Positions 33,048 to 44,024 of a DNA stretch of 64,000 nucleotides are shown in pieces. The DNA lies in assembly GCF_008315115.2 (NCBI RefSeq), contig NC_050175.1:35645301-35709300 (forward strand), in the 5' to 3' direction. Position 1 is the first letter of the stretch. Each line of letters begins with the position of its first letter. Below the pieces are notes generated by a model, which worked only from the letters and a program-made list of their open reading frames with translations, did not search any database and was not told where the DNA came from. Made by a program: the position numbers and the translations under genes. The DNA comes from Sander lucioperca. Its lineage: Eukaryota; Chordata; Actinopteri; Perciformes; Percidae.

Positions 33048-33181
33048 CACACAAACACAGAAGATGTGGAATTGGAAAAAGACACAAACACACGCATGCC
33101 CACATGCATGCAGGCACACACACACACAATGAAACACACAATAAAACACACTGTCTCTCCTTATATTAGTTTTACAGCCCA
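33048..33181 (+). other. dok4: dok4 3' UTR start with CA-rich tract and candidate poly(A) signal
   Basis: After the dok4 stop the DNA stays CA-rich. It includes a short (CA)n at 33115-33129 and an AATAAA at 33140-33145. Other AATAAA hexamers in GT-rich context lie at 37642-37647 and 41805-41810. Which of these ends the transcript cannot be decided from sequence alone. Confidence 0.4.
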
Positions 33182-36100
33182 ACGTTACACCTCACAGGAG
33201 ATGTTGTAGGCGGGACTAACACTGTCCAAAAGACCATGCTGAAAGCAGAAAGCAGGAAGTGAAAACTAAATACAGCGAAAGACTGCAAGGAGATTGGTCT
33301 CCTTACATGACTGCAGCTCCTACAATTCTACAGTAGACCGGGGATATTTGACATTTTTCCACACTCAGGATAAGAAACTCTGGCAGATTGGAATATATGG
33401 CTCTCAGTATGCTTTAAACCACCTAGGATATATTATGTGTTGTCCAACCAAGTCACAGTGTTTTCACCTGTTCCGAATGGACACTCTCGAAGGGTGGGTG
33501 AAAAGCCTTGAAGAGCAATTTGTAGCGATTTTATTTATTTATTTACTGAATTTATACTACAGTTTTTATTGAAATTATGATTTAAATAGTAAATCTCTGG
33601 CGGTACGAGATACAGATGATCGTCCTGCGACAGTTAGTTAAGGAACCAAAATGACTTTATTGATGAGTGTGAATGATTAGATTGTGAAAATTAGAAAAAA
33701 GATTGTGGTTTGGGGTTAAGTGCATACTATAATAATAAATACGTGGAATACATACAAATTAGAGTGCATTACTTTCCATTCCTGCAGTATATGTACGAAT
33801 GGAACAGCCTGCCCAACACCAAAACTCAATTTTAGTGGCTGTAGTCCATCATATGCATATGAATATGTATTTTAAAACACATTAGTATCAAAACTAGCAC
33901 TGGGATCCATATTTATTATTGTTAAAATTGACCCAGTTTGGCCGCTCCCCCTTATGTGACACATACAATTTCTCTGATTTGAGGAAAACATGAAAACGGA
34001 TGTCACTGTAGTGTGTATATATATATAACGTTTTATTTTATGAGTCCATAAATTCCTTTTAGGGAGAGAGAGACACAGAGACATGTGTAATTTGGTCCTA
34101 ATCATAGGGAAAATAGGAATTTCCTTAAAAGAAATGCTTAATTTAAATTCATTCATTGTTGGAAACCTTACTTTAAATATATGTGGAATTTTTGTCAGTT
34201 TTCATGAATGAAACCTAACACCATGAATGCCTTTGAGGAGAAACTGTCCAAAGATGTGTGTAGATATCATATTTTGTATGATTCACTGCGTCAAGACTTC
34301 AAGACTTCGAGGCTTTTCACCCGACCTTCGATTGTGACCAAATGGAACCGGTACAAACACTTTTGCAATGTGTTTGACGACACGTCATAGAACCTAGTTC
34401 TTCAAGGCCTATTAAAGCCTTTATAGACAAACCTATGTCGTTACCAAGCTACCGGGATAGATTTGGTAGAGTTTTAGTGAGGAATCTGTGAAATGCCAAA
34501 TTTTTGGTCGAACTTCCTCTGTTTTTTATGGTGTGTATACAGTAGGATTATTAATGCTGGATCTGATGTTGTAGCTTGAGTTTCTCACCCCAAGAGTGAA
34601 ACAACTTCCAAATGGCTGCCATGGGATGACGTCTATAAGGCCCAGTGTGTTACATTGAATGCCGTGTGGACCGCGACTGCATGGTGCCTTAATGGCACCA
34701 CATGGACTGTGCTATCATTGGAAATCCACTGACACCTAGGATTCCCTTGTGGAAAGTTCCCGCTGTTCCAATGCCAGCTGACACACTTGTCCGAAGAACA
34801 CTTGATTAATAACTGTATGTCCGCGACTGGATCGATGCCTTCGATTTTGCTGATAACTGATGTGACTTTGCAGTTTCTGGATCTGTTTGCTGTGCTGAGG
34901 TTCTGAACCTTGGAATGAAACTATGATTGGATTCATTTTTTAATGGATTGGCTCCTGTACTAAACTGGATGTTCACCCTTAGAGCTTCAGACTTTCTCTG
35001 AGATGTATCCTATTACACCTCCTAGTAGCCTCATGCTTCTATTGAGCTATATTTGCACAACCCTGTTATTTTCTTATATTATTCATGGCTTAGAAGTGGA
35101 ATAGGGACTTACAGTGTAGAGGTAGATGATGCGTTTAGATTTAACCTGCCAATAATGGATATTCAGTGTCTTTACACTTTCAATGCCAGATATTACTTTT
35201 TTCCAAATAATTTATTTCTAACTAGAGCGACCAAACCCTAAACACTGAAATGGGAAACTCTCTACTGAAACACAGGAGAATGACAGAAAAACATGTTCAA
35301 ACATTGGCGTTCACAGACTTTTTAAAGGGCAGGGGTGGGAATGATACAGGGGCATCTCTTTCTCCCACAGGGTTAGGGTTCTTTTACCCTTAGGTCAGAG
35401 CGGGACTTGAACTAGAGGGGCGTTAGGGCTCACTAAAGGGGCACAGGGAGGAACTTGGGCTGCCTACAGGAGCACTCAAGGTGTCTCAATTTGCCTACGT
35501 GATATGTGACATCAAGTGTGGAATTGTCCCACTGGGCTACAGACATATCATGGTTGTTAAATCACGTTTTCTTTCCCCAAAAGTCACATGTGAGCACTTG
35601 AGCATATGACAGGAATATTTGGGCCAACCTTAAGGGCTCTTAACCCGACCACAGGGGCACTTTGGCTGACCAATGGGCACTTGGATCACTCAAGTACCCT
35701 ACGGTGTGACTAGAGCAGTCCTGCTATTATAACAGTAATGTAATCAGCAGGTAGTGTCACATTCTGTTCCGTAAGGGTTTCTTCAGCTTCCTATACGTGG
35801 CCTACAGTATTCCAAACCTTTTAGTTGCTTCCACTCAGTCAAACTATTCTTGGGGGACAAATGGTCTTAAGGGATAATTCTCGTTTATTACAACTTGGAT
35901 CTGATTTTTAGAATGTTGTGGCCATCATTTCTATCAGTAATCATACCATTGTACTCACAAGTTAAATAATGAGATCTGGGAACACAGCAACATTCCTCTC
36001 TTCGTATGCAAGGACCCAAGTTGTAAAAAAACCAAAATTGTCTTACAGTAATGTCGTCATTCACAAGGGGGCATTAGCATCTTCGAAGGTCAGAGTGTTC

Positions 36101-36458
36101 CCATAAATGCAGTATTGATCAACTCTGTTATTGTCAAAGTGTATCAAAAGCCGCTTTCCGACCGGAGGGATTTTTGCAGTTCCTAGAACATAATGTTCCT
36201 AGAACCCTTTTTTTCTCATGTTCCAACTGGACTATTATTAAGTTCCTCTGGCCACAGTTCCTGTAACTCTTTCAGCTCCTACTTCAGGGCAGGGTCTTTT
36301 CCCTTTTCCGCATAGTGGTGGTTAGATGGCTGTGTTATTATAACAAAAGGTCAGTTCCTATGGCCACTTGGCCAGTGCGAATGCAAATGGATAGCTTATT
36401 GATCGTAGCTTATAACTACGTTCCTGTAACTACTTAGTCGGAAAGAGGCTATAGTTAA
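33182..36458. other. No gene recognised; dok4 3' UTR or intergenic
   Basis: AT-rich, mostly unique-looking DNA. A short hairpin TGGTGCC..GGCACCA lies near 34683-34701. The region 35330-35720 has several GGGGCAC/GGGCACT motifs of unknown meaning. Confidence 0.4.
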
Positions 36459-36741
36459 AGCTGTAGTGTGTAGTTTCTGCCGCCCCCATGAGGAATTCTA
36501 AGTAATGACAACAAAACTGTCCTCCGACACGATGGACTCTTCAGAAGAGGTCATTATCTTCACTCGAGTTTCTGCATGCGAAACTCACCGGACGACACAA
36601 TCTTCTGAACATAGTCATACTGAGAAATACAGAGAGAGTTGTGTGGAGCTGATAGTCTTAATTAGCTTTGTAGCAGCTCATTTGGCAATGGCTTGAATGT
36701 AACGGACGTTCATTAATATCAAAATGTTACGCACTAAAGCT
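36459..36741. mobile_element. TTAA-flanked MITE, AGCTNTAGTG family, copy 2
   Basis: Ends AGCTGTAGTGTGTAG and CACTAAAGCT with TTAA on both sides (36455-36458, 36742-36745). Shares its interior with 25919-26277. Confidence 0.8.
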
Positions 36742-36845
36742 TTAAGGGAGGTTACTGAAACAGATCTACATCTGACCCTTGTATGGGTGAAACATCTGTA
36801 TCCGCCAACATTTCCAGCATGAATTATTTTTGGGGTCATTTATTT

Positions 36846-37383
36846 CAACCCGTTCTCAATCCAAACTCGTAAAATAAGGACGTTTGGACAGTGGCTGTCA
36901 GCGTCTGATGCGACGAAAAAGGCGTCTTTCAGCGTGTTTGTGTAACGCACCGGGGAGAGCAGCAGTTAGATAGGATTTAGCGAGTAGTATGTAAGGGCAA
37001 ATTTCCACGTAAGGAGGTTGGTTGGGATGGTGGATGGGTCAAACACCGGACTTTCACCCAGGAGACTGGGGTTCGCGGCCCTGCTTGTCACACTTGCTTT
37101 AGTCGTTTTTTTCTTTCCGTCCCGTTCTTCCAGCATGTAACAGAACCGTACGCCCACCCACGACCCTTTCCTAAACCCAACCGTGCTGTAGTTCCCGCGT
37201 GTCACGGAACCGTAAGCCCAACCACGACCTTTTCCTTAACATAACTGCGTCAAAAGGGACGGCAATAGTCCCGACCAAGCGCGTTTACTTAAAGCACTAA
37301 AGGAGACTTTTAGCGTCAATAAGAATGACAAAGGCACCTGACCAAGCGTCCATATTTTACACGATGGGTGTGAGAACCTGTTG
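36846..37383. mobile_element. CAACCCG-ended DNA transposon, copy 2
   Basis: Begins CAACCCGTTCTCAATCC and ends GGTGTGAGAACCTGTTG; flanked by TTTATTT at 36839-36845 and 37384-37390. Confidence 0.7.
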
Positions 37384-37390
37384 TTTATTT

Positions 37391-39087
37391 CCAGTCTTAA
37401 CATTGTAAACTTAAACTTCCCTCCTGCCTATCCTGCTAACCCCAAAGCTGTTTAAGGAGACTGCCAGAGGAGAAAGAAAGAAAAGAAGATCCGGTTGTTT
37501 TTCATCAAGGCAGCTTGACTTTGCTGCCTTTGCCTTTTATTACACTTTGCCATGAACTAGCTATTTATTTTGTCTATACTTTAGAGGTGAGGTAGTGATG
37601 GGAGGAAGATGATTAGCATGCCAGGAAGGACGGGTCAGAACAATAAAGGTTGGATCATGTGTTTCTCAACTGTGGGCTCATATGGGAGATTTCCTCCGAT
37701 TGCTGCCTTGTTGATTCTCTCATAAGGGTTTAGGACTGGTAATATGACAGTGGAGAATTTACCACAGCAATGTGACGTCTAGGAACTGTGGAAGAGGATT
37801 ATGGGCCAATGTGAAAAATGAATTTGGTGTTTGGACTTTTAAGTCAGAATTCTGAGAATACAGTCAGCCTTTATTCTCAGAATTCTGACTTTCCCACAAT
37901 TCAATCACAGTTGTCTTTTCAAACTCAGAATTCAAACACATTTTTCACATTCCCTTACCCTCTTGCGTAGGAAACACACCGACCATCTTGACACCATCGT
38001 GAAATTCCTTGTGTCTGGATTGCCTTGTACAACTCCCATTTCATGGTTTATGTTTCTTTTTCTCATTTGAAGTCATTTTAAAATGACAGGGCTATGCTTG
38101 TTGGTTGTTTACATGATGTAAGTTGTGTACTGTGTGTAGCTGTGTTTTGTGTACTTGCATACTGTATAACTTGAGTTTTGTACATATTGCTATTTATTTC
38201 ATACGGAATGTGTGTGGGTGTGTGTGTGTGAGAGAGAAAGAGATTGAGAGAAAGAGCGTGACATGAGGGAATATTGCAACATGTTTTCATTTAAAATGCA
38301 GACACCACTTTTTTTGTACCATGTAATGTTGGACACGCAGATGACAGCCGGTCAGCACTTTGTCGGCGTGTCTCTTCACACATAAATTTGCACCTGAGTG
38401 AACAAGAGCGTCTTTACCATCCTGTCTTCTGCAGCGTCCCCTCTCACAGCATGGATCTTTTTGGCCTTAGATCAACCGCAATCACACGCCACGCTGCTGT
38501 TTCTCTTTGGTCGTTTTGTCAAGAAACTGTAGCATCCCGCAGAGAGGTGTTTTTTATAAAGAAGGCTCAGAAAAGCAGAGCTTATTGTGAAAAGTCCTGT
38601 CTTGAATGAGCTCAACAAACTGAACCAGGATTAAGCTGTTTAAGCCAAACCAGAGGTTCGGCTACGTCGAGTCTGGATCGGTCTGGAATTAAGAACAGCT
38701 CGTTTTTGATTTTGAAACACACACCTGAAACATCAAGCGCAGATCACATCCATAAAGATAAAACACATGTAAAGACAAAGCTGTGATGTTCACATTTTAA
38801 GTGAGATAATATTAGGAAGAACAGTTCCGTTGAATAACGCCACAGTACTTGGTTTGTACAAGTGACATAATAAGCATTTGTATGCTGAAAGTTTTAATAC
38901 CTTCACACTGGTCTGTCTCCAGTATTTTTGATAGCAGGGTTTCAGATATGTGTTTTATTTCTTTAACTTGCATGAGAGAAAAAATTGTTTAAAAAAAAAA
39001 AGCTACAAACGTGGGTCAAACATATTACCTTTCTTTTCATTTAAATACTCGGGATAGCCTAAAGCAAAACAAGGATCGAGTGACTAA
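37391..39087. other. No gene recognised; intergenic or distal dok4 3' UTR
   Basis: Mostly unique-looking DNA. AATAAA at 37642-37647 with GT-rich sequence after it is a candidate poly(A) site. A TCAGAATTCTGAG-type repeat lies at 37790-37975 and a short GT tract near 38210. Confidence 0.4.
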
Positions 39088-39750
39088 GGGCCCTAGCTTG
39101 CACCCGACGCAGCGCAAAGCCCGACGCAAGTGTCTTTTTTTCTAGTTTAAGACCGAGGCAGTTGTCAATTTCCCGTCCAGCGCCCGCGTTGTTTAAATAG
39201 CAAATGCACCTGCGCCCATGGCCGTGCTGGTCTCTTACAGGGAGGTGTGTTCAGGTGAATTCTTGGCGTATTGCTATCTTGAGGCAGCGGGAAGTGATCG
39301 CGCCAGTGACCAACAAAAACCTGGTTTAAAGTCAATAGCGCAGCATTTCATTGTTATTTTAACAGCAAATTAGTAAAATGCGCCTAGGCTTATGCACAGC
39401 GCGCGCACACTATGCTTGTTACACACACACACAGGGAAGCGCAGCAGCACACGAACATGCAAAAGATTACAAATAAAATTATTACGGTGCAAATCCGGCA
39501 TCATAATAGCAATGTGCCAAGTTACAAGCACGCCTGGCTTTTAAAGGGAATGGGAGATGACACTCTGATTGGTTTATTGCATGTGACGCCCAAAACACGC
39601 CTATGAATTAATGAAGACACTAAGTACAACCCTTTTGAACCATGCGCCCGGCGCGCGGACCCTTTGTTCCGCCGTTAAACTAGCAAAAGTGGATTTGGAC
39701 ACGCCCTAAACGCGCATGTGCCGTGCGCTTAAATCGTTAAAATAGGGCCC
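39088..39750. mobile_element. GGGCCC-ended DNA transposon, copy 2
   Basis: Begins GGGCCCTAGCTTGCACCCGA, ends TTAAAATAGGGCCC, flanked by TAA on both sides. Collinear with 6135-6771 over its length. Confidence 0.75.
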
Positions 39751-39785
39751 TAAGAGTACTTTGAGCCACATGCTAATGTCAATAT

Positions 39786-39812
39786 CATAGACTGTAAAAA
39801 TAACAGTCTATG
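39786..39812. repeat. 27-bp CATAGACTGT palindrome
   Basis: CATAGACTGT and ACAGTCTATG face each other across seven A/T-rich bases. Confidence 0.8.
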
Positions 39813-40052
39813 GTCAGTTTGCTTTGAAGCAAATATTGATTTCCATTTTTACTTTCTTAGTTTAGCATGTTAGCATGCTAATATTCGCTGACCAGCACTA
39901 AACTCAAAGCACAGCTGAGGCTGATTGCAGAGACCTGGACATAAACCGAAGGATTAGACACGTTTAAATGTTGACCTGAAGGTGGCGCTGAACAGTCAGA
40001 GGATGACCACATGTATAACGGCATAAACATCTCTTCCACATTTTGTGCAATC

Positions 40053-40545
40053 CATAGACTGTATATTAATGGACAGCGCATGTGTGACGTCACCCATTGG
40101 TTTGTGGAGATCTGCTATCCGCCATCAAGTTTGCTGTTACGGGCGCAGCCATCCTGGTCCTGTGACGATTTTAGACGAGAGGGAGGAGTGAGGGAGGAGC
40201 TACTTACACTCTATGTTACGTTACACACTTTCACTGGCAATCACATCATAGCCATGCCCTAAAACACCACGATTTTAAAATCAACGAGACCATAATTTAA
40301 AAAATTAGCACAATTCTGTGTTGCATAAGACTTAAAACTAGCGATTGAGACCATAAACTCATTATGAAAATGTTTACTGAGATAATAAATCAAGTGAGAA
40401 GTGGATCACTTTCTCATAGACTTCTACAGAAACTGACCTCCTTTTGCAACCGCACGTGTCGCCCCCTGCTGGAATTCAGATAGAATTCAGGTTTAAGACA
40501 CTTCCGCATTTGCAGCACTTGTCCATTAATATTATACAGTCTATG
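40053..40545. mobile_element. CATAG-ended element with 8-bp duplication GTGCAATC
   Basis: Ends CATAGACTGTATATTAATGG and CCATTAATATTATACAGTCTATG-type complement. Flanked by GTGCAATC at 40045-40052 and 40546-40553. Confidence 0.8.
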
Positions 40546-40875
40546 GTGCAATCCCTCCAATAGTTGTTAAGACATTTCACTCTGAACCACAAATGTCAAC
40601 CTGCTAGTTAGCAGGGTACATCACCTGGGAACTATGAATGTCCGTACCACATTTTGTGCCAGTCCATCCAGTAGATTTTGAGCTATTTTACTGAATAAGT
40701 AAAAATGTGACCTGGCTTTTTTAGCATCGAGGCTAGGGGACTAGAGATGAGAAATAGCCTTTTGGCTTATTCTGGCATTTTTAAGCCACGTAATAATTTT
40801 AATTTGCCATGTCTCCTTCTTAAATAAACTGATTGAATTGAATTCGGGGGCAGTAAACGAAAGTCAGAGGATCAC

Positions 40876-41370
40876 CAGAGGTGTAAAGTAACACATTACA
40901 ATTACTCACATTACGGTAATTGAGTTTTTTTTGGTTTTTACAATCTGTACTTTTACTTTCACTTAAGTATATTTTGTTTTAATTATTGTACTTTGCTACA
41001 TTTTAAATCACATCAGTTACTGAGTAAAAAAAAGTAAATAAAAAAGCTCTCTAACCTTGTTTTGCGCCATTGCTTTGGCAAAGTATCTGTCAACAAACTA
41101 AAATCGATAAGCGGCTTTGTGCCCTTATCGAATCACAAAAGACTTTGATATGACTAAAAAAGTAGGCTATAATAAGTATAAAAAAGATAATAAAGTCTCC
41201 CCCGATGTTAAAAAGTAACTTTTACTCTGAATGCATTTTAAATTAGCTACTTTTAACTTTTACCTGAGTAGATTTTTATACCAGGAGTTTTACGTGTACA
41301 TAAGTAAAAGTTCATCAAAGTAATAGTACTTTTACTTAAATAGAATATGTTTGTACTCTTTCCACCTCTG
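40876..41370. mobile_element. hAT-like element (CAGAGGTG ends)
   Basis: Begins CAGAGGTGTAAAGTAACAC and ends CTCTTTCCACCTCTG. Flanks AGGATCAC (40868-40875) and GGGATCAC (41371-41378) give an 8-bp duplication with one change. Removing it rejoins GATCACCAAAGTCATTC of the surrounding repeat. Confidence 0.8.
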
Positions 41371-41530
41371 GGGATCACCAAAGTCATTCATCATCTGGGA
41401 ACCATACATTTAATGGCAATCCATCCAATAGTTGTTGAGATATTGCAGTCTGGACCAAAGTGGTGGACCAACCAAAACCAAAGCTCCAGAATTGATGGAC
41501 TGAGCTAAGTCTGGCTTCACTGGTGATGTT

Positions 41531-42079
41531 GCTTTTGTAAAACACCCCTCTGGTTTTATTAGTGACACAACAAAGTGGTAAGTGGAAGAAGGTGATTGAT
41601 AGAGATGGCTGGGGAAAGGATGGAAACTTCCAGCGCAGACAGTTCTCCGACGGTTATAGTCACTGTTTGTGATTGTAGTGTTATCACACTGACAGTGTCA
41701 GCTCTCACCATGGCTATGACCAGCCCTTAGCTTTGTAACTGATGACACAATGTTATTTTCAGCCATTTATACACTGTCCTCACCAAGTGCATGTTTTGTA
41801 GAAAAATAAAGTCCATTACTTAACAGTGTAGCTCTCCATTGTGATGTCAATCCTTTGAAATGTGACTTTGTTAACGCTTTGCCTTTTCTTTTTTAAACTA
41901 TTGTCACATGTAAAATATTTGACATGAAGTTGAAAGTCAATGTTCATATGATGTTTCAACTGATTCAATGATTTTGGGGTGGCATTAAAGGCCCAGTATT
42001 GATCATGTAAGTTTACAATAAATGAATGAATGAATGAATAAATGAATGACAGATGTGGCTTGTAGTGACAGAGCATTAG
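41531..42079. other. No gene recognised
   Basis: Unique-looking DNA with AATAAA at 41805-41810 and a short (AATG)n at about 42020-42046. Possible distal poly(A) site of dok4; not decided. Confidence 0.35.
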
Positions 42080-42535
42080 AGAATTATAGTGTGTTCTGTT
42101 TGTACTCAGAGTTTGGAATTTCCGAGGTCAAAGTCGGAAACCCACCCCCTGAACTCGGATTTCCGAGTTGGGAAGTCAGACAACTTCACAGTACCCCCCC
42201 GAGCTTCAAAATCCAACATGACTGCTTCGTGCATCAACAGCAGTGACAGCTGTAGTAATATATATTTATTAGCTCTTCTGTCTTATTTGTGTCTCACTAA
42301 ATCAGTCGTACACACAGTCCTGTCCAACCTTTATCCGTGGACGCTGTTTGTATGCACAAAACAACAGCGTAATGCATTGTTATCAACTGGTATTGCTACC
42401 AATGGCTAACCTGGCTAGAGCTAACCCCACAATGAAAATCCAGACTTGTAAATGGAACGCATTCAACTCAAGTGTGACGTCATTCCCAGGTCCAGCTTCC
42501 GAGTTCCGAGGTAAATGGAACGCACTATTAAACCC
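42080..42535. mobile_element. DNA transposon with TTCCGAG-rich ends
   Basis: Left part GTGTGTTCTGTTTGTACTC with TCCGAGGTCAAAGTCGGAAA faces right part TTCCGAGTTCCGAGGTAAAT with GGAACGCACTATTAA. Related sequence (GTGCGTTCATGG, TCCGAGTG) lies at 63793-63960. The 142-codon frame inside is not a recognised protein. Confidence 0.5.
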
Positions 42536-43403
42536 AATCTGCAGTTCCCCTCAGCTCTACAGAGCTTTGAGCATTGTTTTGGTTTTACAGCCCATAACCT
42601 TATTGTTTCGGTTCTGTCTTACTGATCTCATGAAACGACAGAAGCTACAGCAGCCAGCTGTTTTCAGAGACAAGGCTGTGATAAACCCACTGAACACTAC
42701 CTGCTCAGCAGCAAACAGCAGTCAGACACAGTTAGAGACTATAGCTGGTGAACATAGTGGAGCATTTAGCAGCTAAAGAGACAGATATTTCCCCTCATGA
42801 GTTGGTGGAGACCAAAGACAGAGCTTAAAGCAGAATGAACATTATACCTGCATCAGGTGGCCAGAAGCACGACTTAAAATGAATGCTTATGTCGTTCCAT
42901 CTCTGCTGGATGTATCAATAAGCAACTGTTTGCGAAACAACATTAAAGCACTTATAAAGCACTGAATGGTTTATTTCTGATCTAATGCTACATTGTGAAC
43001 CATACAGACCTGTCAGGTGGTCTGGGACAGCTCTGCTTTCTATCCCCAGAGTCAGAACTAAACAGGGAGAAGTAGCGTTCACTTTTTATGCACCACATAT
43101 ACTGAACAAACTCCCAAAAACTGTGGGGTGAGCACAGAAGTTTTAAACAGGCAGTTAGCTAAAAGTAATGGATGAATGGTTGAAATAATTAGTCACTTAT
43201 AATGAGTTAAAGTATTGCATAAGCGGCTGAAATTAGCTAAAAGTAGGCCTACTGACTAAACAGCTCAAATGATTAGCTAAATGTGAAACATCCAAATGGT
43301 TGAAACCGTCAGCAATCTAAATATTGACAGTTCAACAAGTATGAAAAAAATGAACAATATCTAATATATTATATAATGCAGTGGTTCCTAAACCGCAGTA
43401 TGG
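42536..43403. other. No gene recognised; repeat partner of 13840-14190
   Basis: 42657-42814 is the partner of the repeat at 13970-14145. The remainder, including TTAGCTAAAAGTA-like short repeats at 43150-43270, was not identified. Confidence 0.4.
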
Positions 43404-43639
43404 AAGAGGATTAGGGTCACATGTGAACATTTTATCTGAGTTCTGAGTTTAAAGTCAGAATTCTGAGAATAAAGTCACAAATGTATTCTCAGAATTCTGA
43501 CCTTTTTGTATCTACAAAAGGGGGGGCCTGCAGATCCACATGTGAAATTTGTATTTGAGTCAGGATTCTGAGAATGGAGGGACTTTAAACTCAGAATTCA
43601 AATCAAAATTTCACATGTACACAACAAATATGTTCAAGC
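43404..43639. repeat. Repeat rich in TCAGAATTCTGAG motifs, copy 3
   Basis: Begins GGAAGAGGATTAGGGTCACA and contains several TCAGAATTCTGAG units, as at 47341-47991. Confidence 0.65.
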
Positions 43640-43939
43640 CTTGAAGTAATGTCATCTATTATCCTGTGGAGGGCAGTAATGTGCTCAGAAGCGTCTAAAT
43701 TGCCAAAATGACGGATCAGAATAAGAAGTAGAGGCGTTCTGTACTTCTCCAGATCAGGTTGAGGTAACTCCACATACTCCTAATGACAGTCAGTTAACGT
43801 TAGATAGATAACTATAGCTACAGTATTTAGCTATACCTGTGCTAGCTTAACGTTATATCCCGTATCGTTTGCATTGTCCGCCTGGTTTGTTCACGCGACG
43901 TGAGTTGCTCAGTGTTGTAACTTAGCAACTACCGAGGAC
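43640..43939 (+). promoter_or_regulatory. nadsyn1: nadsyn1 5' flank and probable 5' UTR
   Basis: This stretch between a repeat and the nadsyn1 start codon is free of recognised transposons. No clear TATA box is seen near a likely start. It contains a short CpG-bearing patch around 43885-43905. The start codon context, GACATGG, has G at -3 and +4. The promoter role is inferred from position only. Confidence 0.35.
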
Positions 43940-44024
43940 ATGGGACGGAAAGTGACCCTCGCTACTTGCTCATTGAATCAGTGGGCTTTGGACTTTGAAG
44001 GCAACCTGGAGAGAATACTGAAGA
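43940..44024 (+). CDS. nadsyn1: nadsyn1 exon 1 with start codon
   Basis: Encodes residues 1-28 and the first base of Ser29. Donor GTAAGT, a strong site. The start is fixed by exact agreement with the family N-terminus MGRKVT. Confidence 0.96.

Larger units (their letters stand above)
39813..41530. repeat. Dispersed teleost repeat interrupted by two elements
   Basis: Blocks such as CCAATAGTTGTTAAGACATT at ~40558, GTCAACCTGCTAG at ~40595 and CCAATAGTTGTTGAGATATT at ~41426 belong to one repeat type. It is interrupted by the elements at 40053-40545 and 40876-41370. Confidence 0.55.

Noticed and set aside
32790..33182. Two minus-strand frames opposite the last dok4 exon
   Set aside because: They are Cys/Val-rich shadows of the dok4 coding strand and CA repeats.
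42089..42776. Overlapping 106- and 142-codon frames
   Set aside because: They lie in a TTCCGAG-ended transposon and a dispersed repeat, with no resemblance to a known protein.
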